From Pseudomonas sp. R5-89-07 (GTDB taxonomy: Bacteria > Pseudomonadota > Gammaproteobacteria > Pseudomonadales > Pseudomonadaceae): a stretch of DNA of 64,000 nucleotides. The position numbers were made by a program, and so were the translations under genes. Positions 25,218 through 34,270 of this stretch are shown here, piece by piece. The notes under the pieces are model-generated. The model saw only the letters and a list, made by a program, of their open reading frames with translations, made no database searches and was not told the DNA's origin. Position 1 is the stretch's first letter. Every line of letters starts with the position of its first letter. The stretch is from positions 2,728,001 through 2,792,000 of the forward strand of contig NZ_CP027727.1 of the NCBI RefSeq assembly GCF_003851685.1. The letters are read 5' to 3'.

Positions 25218-25265
25218 GCGCCCCTGTTGAGGTCGGGGCGCTGCCTGTCAGGTTTTTCTGACTCG
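25218..25265 (+). promoter_or_regulatory. Leader hairpins upstream of the amino-acid transporter
   Basis: GCGCCCC (25218-25224) and GGGGCGC (25235-25241) form a stem, and GTCAG-GTTTTT-CTGAC follows at about 25247-25262. They precede the transporter start by about 40 nt. This could be an attenuator or simply a promoter-proximal structure. Confidence 0.35.
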
Positions 25266-25297
25266 TCCCGGCCGTGTGAATGCGGAGATCCGACCGG

Positions 25298-26575
25298 ATG
25301 AATGATCAGGCCAATAGCGTCGACCAACGCTATGCAACGACACCTGCAACGCTCACAAGCTGGAGCCGCCAGGACACCACCTGGATGCTTGGGCTGTTCG
25401 GCACCGCCATCGGCGCCGGTACCTTGTTCTTGCCGATCAACGCGGGCCTGGGGGGCTTCTGGCCGCTGGTGGTCCTGGCGCTGTTGGCCTTCCCGATGAC
25501 GTTCTTTGCCCACCGTGGGCTGACCCGTTTCGTACTGTCCGGCCGTGAAGGCTCCGACATCACTGACGTGGTCGAAGAGCATTTCGGCCTCAAGGCCGGC
25601 GCGCTGATCACCTTGCTGTACTTCTTTGCGATCTTCCCGATCCTGCTGATCTACAGCGTGGCGCTGACCAACACTGTCAGCAGTTTCATGGAACACCAAC
25701 TGCACATCATGCCGCCGCCTCGGGCCATCCTGGCGTTTGTGTTGATCCTGGGCCTGCTGGCAGTGGTGCGTTGCGGTGAACAGGTGATCGTCAAGGCCAT
25801 GAGCCTGATGGTGTACCCGTTCATTGTCGCGTTATTGTTCCTTGCCGTGTACCTGGTGCCGCACTGGACGGGCGGGATTCTCAGCACTGCCAGTGAGGTT
25901 CCGGCACCGTCGGCCTTGCTCAACACCCTATGGCTGGCGATCCCGGTGATGGTGTTCTCGTTCAACCATTCACCGATCATTTCGGCCTTCGCCGTGGACC
26001 AGAAGCGCCAGTATGGCGCGCACGCCGACGAGCGCAGCTCGCAGATCCTGTCCCGCGCGCACCTGTTGATGGTGGTCATGGTGCTGTTCTTCGTGTTCAG
26101 TTGCGTGCTGACCCTGTCGCCGGCGCAATTGGCCGAGGCGAAAGCGCAGAACCTGTCGATCCTGTCGTACCTGGCCAACCACTTCGACAACCCGACCATC
26201 GCCTTCGCCGCGCCGTTGATTGCGTTCGTGGCAATTGCCAAGTCGTTCCTGGGCCACTACATCGGCGCCAGCGAGGGCCTCAAGGGGCTGGTACTGAAGA
26301 CCGGTCGCCGTCCGGCAGCCAAGACGCTGGACCGCATGACCGCCGCTTTCATGCTGGTGGTGTGCTGGGTCGTCGCCACGCTTAACCCGAGCATCCTCGG
26401 CATGATCGAGACGCTGGGCGGGCCGGTGATTGCCTCGATCCTGTTCCTGATGCCGATGTACGCCATCCGCAAGGTGCCGGCCATGGCCAAGTACCGTGGG
26501 CAGGCGTCGAATGTGTTTGTCACCGCGGTGGGGTTGGTGGCGATTACGGCGCTGGTTTACTCGCTGATTGCTTAA
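25298..26575 (+). CDS. HAAAP-family serine/threonine:H+ symporter-like transporter
   Basis: This 425-residue protein has about 11 membrane helices, like SdaC/TdcC/YhaO. It opens with the conserved DTTWMLGLFGTAIGAGTLFL unwound-helix segment and has FSFNHSPIISAF in the middle. It is expected to import serine, threonine or a related amino acid with protons. ATG 25298 is preferred over 25280 because GCGGAG lies just upstream of it at suitable spacing. The last 12 bp of the gene are copied 223 bp downstream as part of a duplicated REP unit. Confidence 0.88.
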   Translation: MNDQANSVDQRYATTPATLTSWSRQDTTWMLGLFGTAIGAGTLFLPINAGLGGFWPLVVLALLAFPMTFFAHRGLTRFVLSGREGSDITDVVEEHFGLKAGALITLLYFFAIFPILLIYSVALTNTVSSFMEHQLHIMPPPRAILAFVLILGLLAVVRCGEQVIVKAMSLMVYPFIVALLFLAVYLVPHWTGGILSTASEVPAPSALLNTLWLAIPVMVFSFNHSPIISAFAVDQKRQYGAHADERSSQILSRAHLLMVVMVLFFVFSCVLTLSPAQLAEAKAQNLSILSYLANHFDNPTIAFAAPLIAFVAIAKSFLGHYIGASEGLKGLVLKTGRRPAAKTLDRMTAAFMLVVCWVVATLNPSILGMIETLGGPVIASILFLMPMYAIRKVPAMAKYRGQASNVFVTAVGLVAITALVYSLIA

Positions 26576-26709
26576 GGCCTGACACAGCCTCCAGCGACTA
26601 CAGAGATCCAAACGTGGGAGGGGGCTTGCCCCCGATGGCGGCGTATCAGTCAACTATGAATTGACTGGACCACTGCTATCGGGGGCAAGCCCCCTCCCAC
26701 ATTTGTTTG
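26564..26709. repeat. REP-containing tandem duplication, copy 1
   Basis: These 146 bp recur at 26787-26932 with about two mismatches. They include the end of the transporter gene and a full REP pair (GTGGGAGGGGGCTTGCCCCC ... GGGGGCAAGCCCCCTCCCAC, 26614-26704). Confidence 0.92.
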
Positions 26710-26786
26710 GTGGTGCTGCTGAGGCTGTATTCCAGGGATAGAACGCCGCGTATCTCCAGCTTGCGGTTCGCTGCGGCGGGCTTGGT

Positions 26787-26932
26787 CTGATTGCTTAAGG
26801 CCTGACACAGCCTCCAGCGACTACGGAGATCCAAACGTGGGAGGGGGCTTGCCCCCGATGGCGGTGTATCAGTCAACTATGAATTGACTGGACCACTGCT
26901 ATCGGGGGCAAGCCCCCTCCCACATTTGTTTG
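26787..26932. repeat. REP-containing tandem duplication, copy 2
   Basis: This is the second copy of the unit at exactly 223 bp offset, starting CTGATTGCTTAAGGCCTGAC. It carries a relic of the transporter 3' end and a second complete REP pair (26837-26927). Confidence 0.92.
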
Positions 26933-26944
26933 TATTCCAAGCAT

Positions 26945-26985
26945 AAAAAAACGCCGCGTACCTTGCGATACGCGGCGTTTTTCAC
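26945..26985. terminator. Intrinsic terminator for acnB (bidirectional)
   Basis: AACGCCGCGTA and TACGCGGCGTT form an 11-bp stem with an 8-nt loop. A-tracts on the left and T-tracts on the right fit termination in both directions. It sits 13 bp beyond the acnB stop. Confidence 0.9.
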
Positions 26986-26997
26986 ATCAACACACCG

Positions 26998-29607
26998 TTA
27001 GGCTTGAATCACCGGGATGTTGGCGCTTGCCGCGATCTTGCGGAACTCGGCGATCTGGTCGAAGTTCAGGTAGCGGTAGACGTCACTGGCCATGGTGTCC
27101 AGTTTCGCTGCGTAGCCCATGTACTCTTCAACGGTCGGCAGGCGACCCAGGGTCGAGGCCACTGCCGCCAGCTCGGCCGAGGCCAGGTAGACGTTGGCGC
27201 CATCGCCCAGACGGTTCGGGAAGTTACGGGTCGAGGTCGACACAACGGTCGAATTCGGCTCTACACGTGCCTGGTTACCCATGCACAGCGAGCAGCCCGG
27301 CATTTCCATGCGCGCGCCAGCCTTGCCGTAGATGCCGTAGTAGCCTTCTTCGGTCAGCTGGTGAGCGTCCATCTTGGTCGGCGGCGACAGCCACAGACGG
27401 GTCGGCAGCTGGCCCTTGACCTGCTCCAGCAGCTTACCGGCCGCGCGGAAGTGACCGATGTTGGTCATGCACGAACCGATGAACACTTCGTCGATCTTCT
27501 CACCGGCAACGCTGGACAACAGACGGGCGTCGTCCGGGTCGTTCGGTGCGCAGAGGATCGGCTCGTTGATTTGCGACAGGTCGATCTCGATGATTTCGGC
27601 GTATTCGGCGTCGGCATCGGCTTCCATCAACTCCGGGTTGGCAACCCAGGCTTCCATCGCTTGGGCGCGACGTTCCAGGGTGCGTGCATCGCCGTAGCCT
27701 TCGCCGATCATCCAGCGCAGCAGGGTGATGTTGGAGTTCAGGTACTCGGTGACGGAGTCTTTGGACAGCTTGATGGTGCAACCGGCAGCCGAACGTTCAG
27801 CCGAGGCGTCGGACAGCTCGAACGCCTGTTCCAGGGTCAGGTCGTTCAGGCCTTCGATTTCCAGGATGCGGCCGGAGAAGGCGTTCTTCTTGCCTTTCTT
27901 CTCTACGGTCAGCAGGCCAGCCTGGATCGCGTAGTAAGGAATGGCGTGCACCAGGTCACGCAGGGTGATGCCAGGCTTCATCTTGCCTTTGAAGCGCACC
28001 AGGATCGATTCCGGCATGTCCAGCGGCATCACGCCGGTGGCTGCGGCGAACGCGACCAGGCCGGAGCCGGCCGGGAACGAGATGCCCATCGGGAAACGGG
28101 TGTGGGAGTCACCACCGGTACCGACGGTGTCCGGCAGCAGCATGCGGTTCAGCCAGCTGTGGATAATGCCGTCGCCTGGACGCAGCGATACACCGCCACG
28201 GGTCATGATGAAGTCAGGCAGGGTGTGGTGGGTGGTCACGTCGATCGGCTTTGGATAGGCCGCGGTGTGGCAGAAGGACTGCATCACCAGATCGGTCGAG
28301 AAGCCCAGGCATGCCAGGTCCTTGAGTTCGTCGCGAGTCATCGGACCGGTGGTGTCCTGGGACCCCACGGTGGTCATCTTCGGCTCGCAGTAGGTGCCAG
28401 GGCGAACGCCTTTGCCTTCTGGCAGGCCGCACGCCTTGCCGACCATTTTCTGTGCCAGGGTGAAGCCCTTGCCGGTGTCGACAGGCGCTTCAGGCAGCTT
28501 GAACAGGTCGGTAGGGCCCAGGCCCAGTTCGGCACGCGCCTTGTCGGTCAGGCCGCGACCGATGATCAGCGGGATACGGCCGCCTGCGCGGACCTCGTCC
28601 AACAGCACCGGGGTCTTCATTTCGAAGGTGGTGATGACTTCGTCGGTGCCATGTTTGCAGACTTTGCCAGCATGCGGGTACAGGTCGATCACGTCGCCCA
28701 TGTTCATGTTGGTAACGTCGAATTCGATCGGCAGTGCGCCCGCATCTTCCATGGTGTTGTAGAAGATCGGAGCGATCTTGCTGCCAAAGCAGAAGCCGCC
28801 GGCGCGCTTGTTCGGTACAAAGGGAACGTCGTCGCCGAAGAACCACAGCACGGAGTTGGTCGCCGATTTACGCGACGAACCGGTACCGACCACATCACCG
28901 ACGTAGGCGATCGGGAAACCTTGGCCGCGCATTTCTTCGATCTGCTTCATCGGGCCGGTCTTGCCTTGCTCGTCCGGTACGATGCCTTCGCGGGCCATTT
29001 TCAGCATGGCCAGGGCGTGCAGCGGGATGTCAGGGCGGGACCAGGCGTCCGGGGCAGGGGACAGGTCGTCGGTGTTGGTTTCGCCGGTGACCTTGAACAC
29101 GCGCAGGCTGATCTTGTCGGCCAGGGTCGGACGGTTGCGGAACCATTCGCCGTCAGCCCAGGACTGGATCACGCCTTTGGCATGTTCGTTACCGTTGCGG
29201 GCTTTTTCCGCCACGTCGTGGAACGCATCGAACATCAGCAGGGTGTGCTTGAGCTGGGCAGCCGCGACAGGCGCAAGCGTGGCGTCGTCCAGCAGCTCGA
29301 CCAGGGTCACGATGTTGTAGCCGCCTTGCATGGTGCCCAGCAGTTCAACGGCGCGTTTCTTGTCGATCAAGGGGGAAGTGGCTTCGCCCTTGGCCAGGGC
29401 GGACAGGAAGCCGGCCTTGACGTAGGCAGCTTCGTCAACGCCCGGTGGAATGCGGTTGGTGATCAGGTCAACGAGGAATTCTTCTTCGCCAGCCGGGGGA
29501 TTTTTCAGCAGCTCGACCAGGCCTGCGGTTTGTTCGGCGTTAAGCGGCTGGGGAACGATACCCAGGGCTGCACGCTCTTCGATATGTTTGCGGTAGGCTT
29601 CAAGCAC
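26998..29607 (-). CDS. acnB: Aconitate hydratase B
   Basis: AcnB is the main TCA-cycle aconitase, converting citrate to isocitrate, with a 4Fe-4S cluster. Starting at GTG 29607 the protein is 869 residues and begins (M)[13 protein letters not shown], matching the E. coli AcnB start; GAGGG precedes this GTG by 8 nt. Cluster cysteines are visible in [10 protein letters not shown] and [12 protein letters not shown]. The HEAT-like N-terminal domain and the swivel domain ([15 protein letters not shown]) come first. Upstream in-frame ATGs at 29634 and 29622 are less likely starts. Confidence 0.97.
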   Translation of the reverse strand: MLEAYRKHIEERAALGIVPQPLNAEQTAGLVELLKNPPAGEEEFLVDLITNRIPPGVDEAAYVKAGFLSALAKGEATSPLIDKKRAVELLGTMQGGYNIVTLVELLDDATLAPVAAAQLKHTLLMFDAFHDVAEKARNGNEHAKGVIQSWADGEWFRNRPTLADKISLRVFKVTGETNTDDLSPAPDAWSRPDIPLHALAMLKMAREGIVPDEQGKTGPMKQIEEMRGQGFPIAYVGDVVGTGSSRKSATNSVLWFFGDDVPFVPNKRAGGFCFGSKIAPIFYNTMEDAGALPIEFDVTNMNMGDVIDLYPHAGKVCKHGTDEVITTFEMKTPVLLDEVRAGGRIPLIIGRGLTDKARAELGLGPTDLFKLPEAPVDTGKGFTLAQKMVGKACGLPEGKGVRPGTYCEPKMTTVGSQDTTGPMTRDELKDLACLGFSTDLVMQSFCHTAAYPKPIDVTTHHTLPDFIMTRGGVSLRPGDGIIHSWLNRMLLPDTVGTGGDSHTRFPMGISFPAGSGLVAFAAATGVMPLDMPESILVRFKGKMKPGITLRDLVHAIPYYAIQAGLLTVEKKGKKNAFSGRILEIEGLNDLTLEQAFELSDASAERSAAGCTIKLSKDSVTEYLNSNITLLRWMIGEGYGDARTLERRAQAMEAWVANPELMEADADAEYAEIIEIDLSQINEPILCAPNDPDDARLLSSVAGEKIDEVFIGSCMTNIGHFRAAGKLLEQVKGQLPTRLWLSPPTKMDAHQLTEEGYYGIYGKAGARMEMPGCSLCMGNQARVEPNSTVVSTSTRNFPNRLGDGANVYLASAELAAVASTLGRLPTVEEYMGYAAKLDTMASDVYRYLNFDQIAEFRKIAASANIPVIQA

Positions 29608-29718
29608 AGTTATTACCCTCATCAGTGGTCCCACGGGACGCTCATCCAGGAACGGCCGGCACGCATGCGCTCGGGGGCTTTTTGGGCCGCAAAGCCAGCG
29701 CTGCCGGCATTCCTTACA

Positions 29719-29856
29719 GAAGCTGCTTTCAAAGTTTTACGCCTGCAGAACGGAGCTGATGAGGGTTGGCGAGGGCGTTGACCTACCGAGTCATTCACCA
29801 TCGCCAACACCGTTCTGAAGGAACGACTGTGCTCGTGACGCTTTGAAAACAGCTTC
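29719..29856. repeat. Nested long-range inverted repeats in the acnB upstream region
   Basis: Outer arms GAAGCTGCTTTCAAAG (29719-29734) and CTTTGAAAACAGCTTC (29841-29856) match with one mismatch. Inner arms CAGAACGG/CCGTTCTG (29746-29753/29810-29817) and GTTGGCGA/TCGCCAAC (29765-29772/29801-29808) nest inside. This occupies much of the 396-bp gap between acnB and the DUF1289 gene. It could be a structured RNA, a MITE-like element or a regulatory region. Confidence 0.6.
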
Positions 29857-30003
29857 CAGCGGATTATTGGCGCCTTACAAGGCCGGGTGATTCTACGGCA
29901 AAAAAAATCTAAAGGTAAGTTGCGTCACCAAGTTTGCAGGGTGATCAACCTTAGACAAAGGGCTAACATGGCGCACTGTTTCGCTGATCTGTGTGTTTCG
30001 CCC

Positions 30004-30474
30004 ATGCCCAACCAAACCATCAAGACCCCCTGCGTCGGCCTGTGCTCCACGGTCTACGGCGATCTCGTGTGCCGTGGCTGCAAGCGCTTTCACCACGAAG
30101 TGATCCTGTGGAATGGCTATAACGAAGAAGAAAAACGCGCGGTCTGGCTCAGGCTCGAGCAATTGCTGGTGCAGGTGATGGCCGGCAAGGTACAGGTTTT
30201 CGACCCCAAGACCCTGCGCGGGCAGTTGGAGCAACGCAAGATTCGCTTCGTGCCGCACCAATCGGAATATTGCTGGGCCTATCAACTGATTGCGCGTGGC
30301 GCGCGGGTGATCAATAACCTGGAGGCCTACGGCATGGTGCTGCTGCCGGAGTTTCGCGACTGGCCCCTGCCGGACCTGCGCGATGCGATTGACCGAGAGT
30401 TCTTTATCTTGTCCGAGGCGCATTACCAGCGCTATATCGCTCCGGGATTTCTGAACGATGCCCTCTCTACCTGA
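30004..30474 (+). CDS. DUF1289 family protein
   Basis: This 156-residue protein has the DUF1289 cysteine cluster near the N-terminus: TPCVGLCSTVYGD followed by VCRGCKRF, a likely metal or Fe-S site. A charged C-terminal region follows. The function is unknown. ATG 30004 is chosen by family convention (MPNQTIKTPC). An in-frame ATG at 29968 has AAGGG close upstream and would add 12 residues. Confidence 0.85.
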   Translation: MPNQTIKTPCVGLCSTVYGDLVCRGCKRFHHEVILWNGYNEEEKRAVWLRLEQLLVQVMAGKVQVFDPKTLRGQLEQRKIRFVPHQSEYCWAYQLIARGARVINNLEAYGMVLLPEFRDWPLPDLRDAIDREFFILSEAHYQRYIAPGFLNDALST

Positions 30475-30490
30475 CGGTACAGGGGCCCCT

Positions 30491-30588
30491 GTAGGAGCGA
30501 GCTTGCTCGCGAAAAACGCCCAGGCAGCGCGTTCATTCTGAATAAACGCGGGGGGCTGAGTTCTTCGCGAGCAAGCTCGCTCCTACAG
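30491..30588. repeat. REP pair, GTAGGAGCGAGC type
   Basis: Arms GTAGGAGCGAGCTTGCTCGC and GCGAGCAAGCTCGCTCCTAC face each other around about 58 bp. A half REP of the other type (GGCAAGCCCCCTCCCACATT) follows at about 30602-30621. Confidence 0.9.
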
Positions 30589-30633
30589 AAAAGCCTTGAG
30601 GCAAGCCCCCTCCCACATTTGATCTTCATTGGT

Positions 30634-31497
30634 TCAGGGTTGGGTGGCCAGTTCTTCCAGATGGTCCATCAGCGACTGCGGCTTGAGCACCAGCACATCG
30701 CTTTGCACCGCATCCAGCACCACCTCCGCCGTATTGCCGATCAACGCCCCGGAAATCCCGGTGCGGGCCACGGTGCCGATAATGGTCAGTGCCGCCTGCA
30801 ACTGCTGGGCGACATGGGGAATCAGCACATCCGCCGGACCTTCCTTGATGTGCAGGTGTGCATCATCCACGTCGAACTCGGCCTGGAAGGCCCGGCACTG
30901 CTCGCGATAACGCGCCTCGATGGTCTCGCTGAGTTGAAACGTCGGGTCTGCCGCCGACAGCATCGGCGACGGGTGTGCGCTGATCACGTGCAACTGCGCC
31001 TTGGCCAGGCTGGCGATATCAAAGCCGTGGTCAATGATGGAGTGATGCAGCGAGCGGTGTTCGCTGTCGGTATTGCCCACGTCGATGGCCGCCAGAATTA
31101 CCCCGCCGGCCCAGGGCGTAGCGGTCTTGACCAGCAGCACGGGCGTGGGGCAATAGCGCAACAGTTTCCAGTCGGCCGGGGTCAGCAGGGCTTTTTTCAG
31201 CGGGCTGTCGGGAAAGTGCTGCTTGATCACCAGGCCGCAGCCCTCGGCCTGCTGCACATCGACGATGGTCTCGTGCAGGCTGTCGTTCCACGCTTGTTCG
31301 GTGGTGACGCTATACCCGTCCTCCTGCAGGCCGGTCTTGAGCACGCTCAGCAGCGCCGAATGCTCGTGCTTCTTGTCACACACCAGCAAATGCAGGTGCG
31401 CGTCGGTCACCCCGGCGATCAGTTTGGCGCGCTTGAGGGCCAGGCTTTCGGAATGCTCGGGCTCGATGACCACCAGGATGCTGCGGATGGCTTGCAT
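30634..31497 (-). CDS. Tandem universal stress protein (UspE-like)
   Basis: This 287-residue protein has two Usp domains. The second ends with the ATP-binding pattern GTVARTGISGALIGNTAE followed by VLVLKP. Such proteins help survival under oxygen limitation in pseudomonads. Its promoter carries a perfect Anr/FNR box 60 bp upstream of the start, centred about 42 bp before the predicted transcript start. Induction by low oxygen is therefore strongly suggested. Confidence 0.9.
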   Translation of the reverse strand: MQAIRSILVVIEPEHSESLALKRAKLIAGVTDAHLHLLVCDKKHEHSALLSVLKTGLQEDGYSVTTEQAWNDSLHETIVDVQQAEGCGLVIKQHFPDSPLKKALLTPADWKLLRYCPTPVLLVKTATPWAGGVILAAIDVGNTDSEHRSLHHSIIDHGFDIASLAKAQLHVISAHPSPMLSAADPTFQLSETIEARYREQCRAFQAEFDVDDAHLHIKEGPADVLIPHVAQQLQAALTIIGTVARTGISGALIGNTAEVVLDAVQSDVLVLKPQSLMDHLEELATQP

Positions 31498-31527
31498 GGT
31501 CGGTTCTCCAGGAAGGGGCCTGCAACA

Positions 31528-31570
31528 ACTATAGTTGCTGCACGCACGGCGTCATGTTGATGCACATCAA
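31528..31570 (-). promoter_or_regulatory. Anr-dependent promoter of the universal stress gene
   Basis: TTGATGCACATCAA (31557-31570) is a perfect Anr/FNR palindrome (TTGAT-N4-ATCAA). On the minus strand a TATAGT -10 box follows at 31533-31528. The spacing puts the box at about -42, the class II activator position. Confidence 0.75.
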
Positions 31571-31602
31571 GGGCCATGGCTGGTGGTCTGCGGCGGGGTC
31601 GG

Positions 31603-31608
31603 TATAAT
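31603..31608 (+). promoter_or_regulatory. -10 box of miaE
   Basis: TATAAT lies 37 bp before the miaE ATG. No clear -35 element is visible. Confidence 0.4.
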
Positions 31609-31644
31609 CGGCGGCCTTTTCGTCACCCTTTGCCCGTGAGCCCG

Positions 31645-32247
31645 ATGATCCTGCCCGAAATCCACGAATTCCTCGGCTGCCGCACCCCCGACGCCTGGGT
31701 CCAGGCCGCGCTGGCCGATCAGGACACCCTGCTGATCGACCACAAAAACTGCGAATTCAAGGCCGCCAGCACCGCCCTGAGCCTGATCGCCAAGTACCAC
31801 GGCCACGTCGACCTGATCAACATGATGTCGCGCCTGGCTCGTGAAGAACTGGTGCACCACGAGCAGGTGATGCGGCTGATGAAAAAGCGCAAGGTTGAAC
31901 TGCGGCAACTGTCCGCCGGGCGTTACGCCTCGGGCTTGCGCAAGGTCGTGCGCAACCATGAACCGGTCAAACTGGTGGACACCCTGGTGGTCGGGGCCTT
32001 TATCGAAGCGCGCAGTTGCGAGCGTTTCGAAGCGTTGGTGCCGCATTTGGACGAAGAACTCGGCAAGTTCTACTTCGGTTTGCTCAAAAGCGAAGCGCGG
32101 CACTTCCAGGGTTACTTGAAATTGGCGTACCAGTATGGAGACGCCAAGGACATCGCCCAGGTGATCGAGCGGGTGAGGGCGGCCGAGCAGGACTTGATCG
32201 AGTCAGCCGACGTCGAGTTCCGCTTTCACAGTGGCGTGCCAGCCTGA
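31645..32247 (+). CDS. miaE: tRNA-(ms2io6A)-hydroxylase MiaE
   Basis: MiaE is a diiron monooxygenase that hydroxylates the isopentenyl group of ms2i6A37 in tRNA. The 200-residue protein shows the ferritin-like ligand pattern: E in CEFKAAS, EELVHHEQV, E in FIEARSCERF and EARHFQGY. ATG 31645 is the first good start. Its last 45 bp overlap the MFS gene on the other strand. It is divergent from the Anr-controlled stress gene, so the shared region may couple both to oxygen supply. Confidence 0.93.
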   Translation: MILPEIHEFLGCRTPDAWVQAALADQDTLLIDHKNCEFKAASTALSLIAKYHGHVDLINMMSRLAREELVHHEQVMRLMKKRKVELRQLSAGRYASGLRKVVRNHEPVKLVDTLVVGAFIEARSCERFEALVPHLDEELGKFYFGLLKSEARHFQGYLKLAYQYGDAKDIAQVIERVRAAEQDLIESADVEFRFHSGVPA

Positions 32248-33405
32248 GGCCACGGCCACGCCGATCAGGACGGTGATTGCGGTCAGCAACAGGATCACCG
32301 TCTGTGTGCCAAACGGTGCAGCCAGCACGGCGATCATCAAGCCCGCCAAGGGTTGGGCGAGGTTGTTGAGCAAGGTGATCACTCCCACCGTCTTGCCGAA
32401 ATCCTGCACCGGAATCACCTGCTGACGGATGCTGCGCATGTAGACGTTGAACATCTTGTCGAAGCCGCTCACCAGCAAAAAGCCCACCGCGTACGCCCAC
32501 ACGCCGGGGCTGATGGCGGTAATCAACGCGCCGACGGCAATCATCGAATACGACAGGCCGCCGAGCACCTTCAGCGCCAGGGTCGAACGTGCCAGGTAGA
32601 ACAGAATCACCACGGTGACCAGCGCGCCCGCTGCTTGCAGCAGGGCGTAGGCGTTGTTGTCCCCTGCATAGAGTCCGGTGACCATAGCCGCCGACGTGGC
32701 CAGCGTTACGCCGATGATCAGGTTCACACCGATGGCCAAGGTGATGATGCGCTTCAACTCCACCAGGTTGCCGATGTGACCGAAGGCGATGCGAAGGGGT
32801 TGGAACCAGACCCCCGTGTGCTGCTGCGCATGGGGCTGCAGGTTGACCGTGGTGGTGCGCTGCCAGACCCGCATCGCCAGGTCAGCCAGCACAAACAGCG
32901 CGGCGACCCCCAGCACTACCCAGGGCCATGCCCAAACCTGCAGCATCAAAGCGGCCACCAACGGCCCGAGTACCAGGCCGCTCTGGTCGGCGATCTGGGA
33001 ATAGGACAAGGTCTTGGCATAGGTGTAGTGCTGGAAGATATGCGGCATCAGCACTTCCCGCGCCATGATGCCCTGGGTGGTCAGCACCCCGCACAGCGCG
33101 GACAGGATCACCAGCCAATGGATACCGTCGAACAACCCGTGCAGTGCCACCGCCACCACGCAGGCCAGGGCCCGATACACTTGGCTGACATGCAGGATGC
33201 GTACGGGCGAAAACCTGTCGCACAACGCCCCGCACACGGGGAATGCCAGGTAGCGCGGCAGTGATTCGACGAAGAACGCCAGGCCAGCCCAAGACACGCT
33301 GCCAGTGGTCTGGAACACGATCAGCGGCACGATGAACAGCAGGATCTGGTCCGCCAGCCGTGACAGGAACAGTGAAATGAAGAACGCCAGGTAATCCTTG
33401 CGCAT
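32203..33405 (-). CDS. MFS transporter (exporter-like)
   Basis: This 400-residue protein has about 12 membrane helices of the major facilitator superfamily. It has RLADQILLFIVPLIVFQTTG at the start and the loop motif GALCDRFSPVRIL between helices 2 and 3. It resembles the MFS_3/EntS-like exporters; the substrate is unknown. The ATG at 33405 follows GGGAG closely. The 3' end overlaps the miaE end by 45 bp in antisense orientation. Confidence 0.82.
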   Translation of the reverse strand: MRKDYLAFFISLFLSRLADQILLFIVPLIVFQTTGSVSWAGLAFFVESLPRYLAFPVCGALCDRFSPVRILHVSQVYRALACVVAVALHGLFDGIHWLVILSALCGVLTTQGIMAREVLMPHIFQHYTYAKTLSYSQIADQSGLVLGPLVAALMLQVWAWPWVVLGVAALFVLADLAMRVWQRTTTVNLQPHAQQHTGVWFQPLRIAFGHIGNLVELKRIITLAIGVNLIIGVTLATSAAMVTGLYAGDNNAYALLQAAGALVTVVILFYLARSTLALKVLGGLSYSMIAVGALITAISPGVWAYAVGFLLVSGFDKMFNVYMRSIRQQVIPVQDFGKTVGVITLLNNLAQPLAGLMIAVLAAPFGTQTVILLLTAITVLIGVAVASGWHATVKAELDVG

Positions 33406-33519
33406 GAAGCTCCCTGTCAATGGCGTAAAAGAGTGCAGGCTATTTGTTAAAAACTCTTAAAAGCATGAAGCTTCCCGGCACCGCACGCGGCCGCTGCTCC
33501 GGTCGGCCAGCTTGCCACC

Positions 33520-33525
33520 TATAAT
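33520..33525 (+). promoter_or_regulatory. -10 box of the two-component operon
   Basis: TATAAT lies 38 bp before the response-regulator ATG. The -35 element is not clear. Confidence 0.4.
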
Positions 33526-33562
33526 GCCGGCCTTTCAATCTGCATTTCTACACTGAGAACTT

Positions 33563-34270
33563 ATGGAAAACCTGGGTCTGGGCAAGGTGCTGATCGTCGA
33601 GGACGATGAAAAGCTGGCAGGGCTGATCGCGCATTTCCTGTCGCAGCATGGTTTCGAGGTGCGGGTGGTGCACCGGGGCGATCTTGCCCTGGCGGCCTTT
33701 CTGGAATTCAAGCCGAAAATGGTCGTGCTCGACTTGATGCTGCCGGGCCAGAGCGGCTTGCATGTGTGTCGCGAGATTCGCACGGTGTCCGACACACCCA
33801 TCGTGATCCTCACCGCCAAGGAAGATGACCTGGACCATATCCTGGGCCTTGAGTCCGGTGCCGATGATTATGTGATCAAGCCCATCAAGCCGCCGGTGTT
33901 GCTGGCGCGCCTGCGTGCGCTGCAGCGGCGGCAGGTACCTGAGCCGACGGTGCGCGATTACCTGGAGTTCGGCCGGTTGTCGATCGATCGCAGTTGCCGG
34001 GTGGTTCGCCTGGGCGATGAGAAGATCGACCTCACCACCATGGAGTTCGAGCTGCTGTGGCTGCTGGCGAGCAGCTCGGGCACCATTCTTTCGCGCGACG
34101 ACATCCTCAACCGCATGCGCGGCATTGCTTTCGATGGCTTGAACCGCAGCGTCGATGTGTACATCAGCAAACTGCGCGGCAAGCTCAATGACAACCCGCG
34201 CGAACCGGTGTGCATCAAGACGATCTGGGGCAAGGGCTACCTGTTCAATCCGTTCGCGTGGGAGGTCTGA
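33563..34270 (+). CDS. OmpR-family response regulator (RstA-like)
   Basis: This 235-residue protein has a receiver domain: acidic pair EDDEK, phospho-acceptor Asp in VVLDLMLPG, Thr in VILTAKEDD and Lys in DYVIKPIKP. The C-terminal winged helix has ELLWLLASSSGTILSRDDIL and VDVYISKLRGKL. Its stop abuts the ATG of the sensor kinase with no gap. Order and sequence resemble RstA/RstB. The signal is not known; adjacent envelope genes suggest an envelope role. Confidence 0.9.
   Translation: MENLGLGKVLIVEDDEKLAGLIAHFLSQHGFEVRVVHRGDLALAAFLEFKPKMVVLDLMLPGQSGLHVCREIRTVSDTPIVILTAKEDDLDHILGLESGADDYVIKPIKPPVLLARLRALQRRQVPEPTVRDYLEFGRLSIDRSCRVVRLGDEKIDLTTMEFELLWLLASSSGTILSRDDILNRMRGIAFDGLNRSVDVYISKLRGKLNDNPREPVCIKTIWGKGYLFNPFAWEV

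Noticed and set aside
27004..29781. 925-codon plus-strand frame across acnB
   Set aside because: Antisense shadow of acnB produced by codon bias; the translation has no recognisable motifs.
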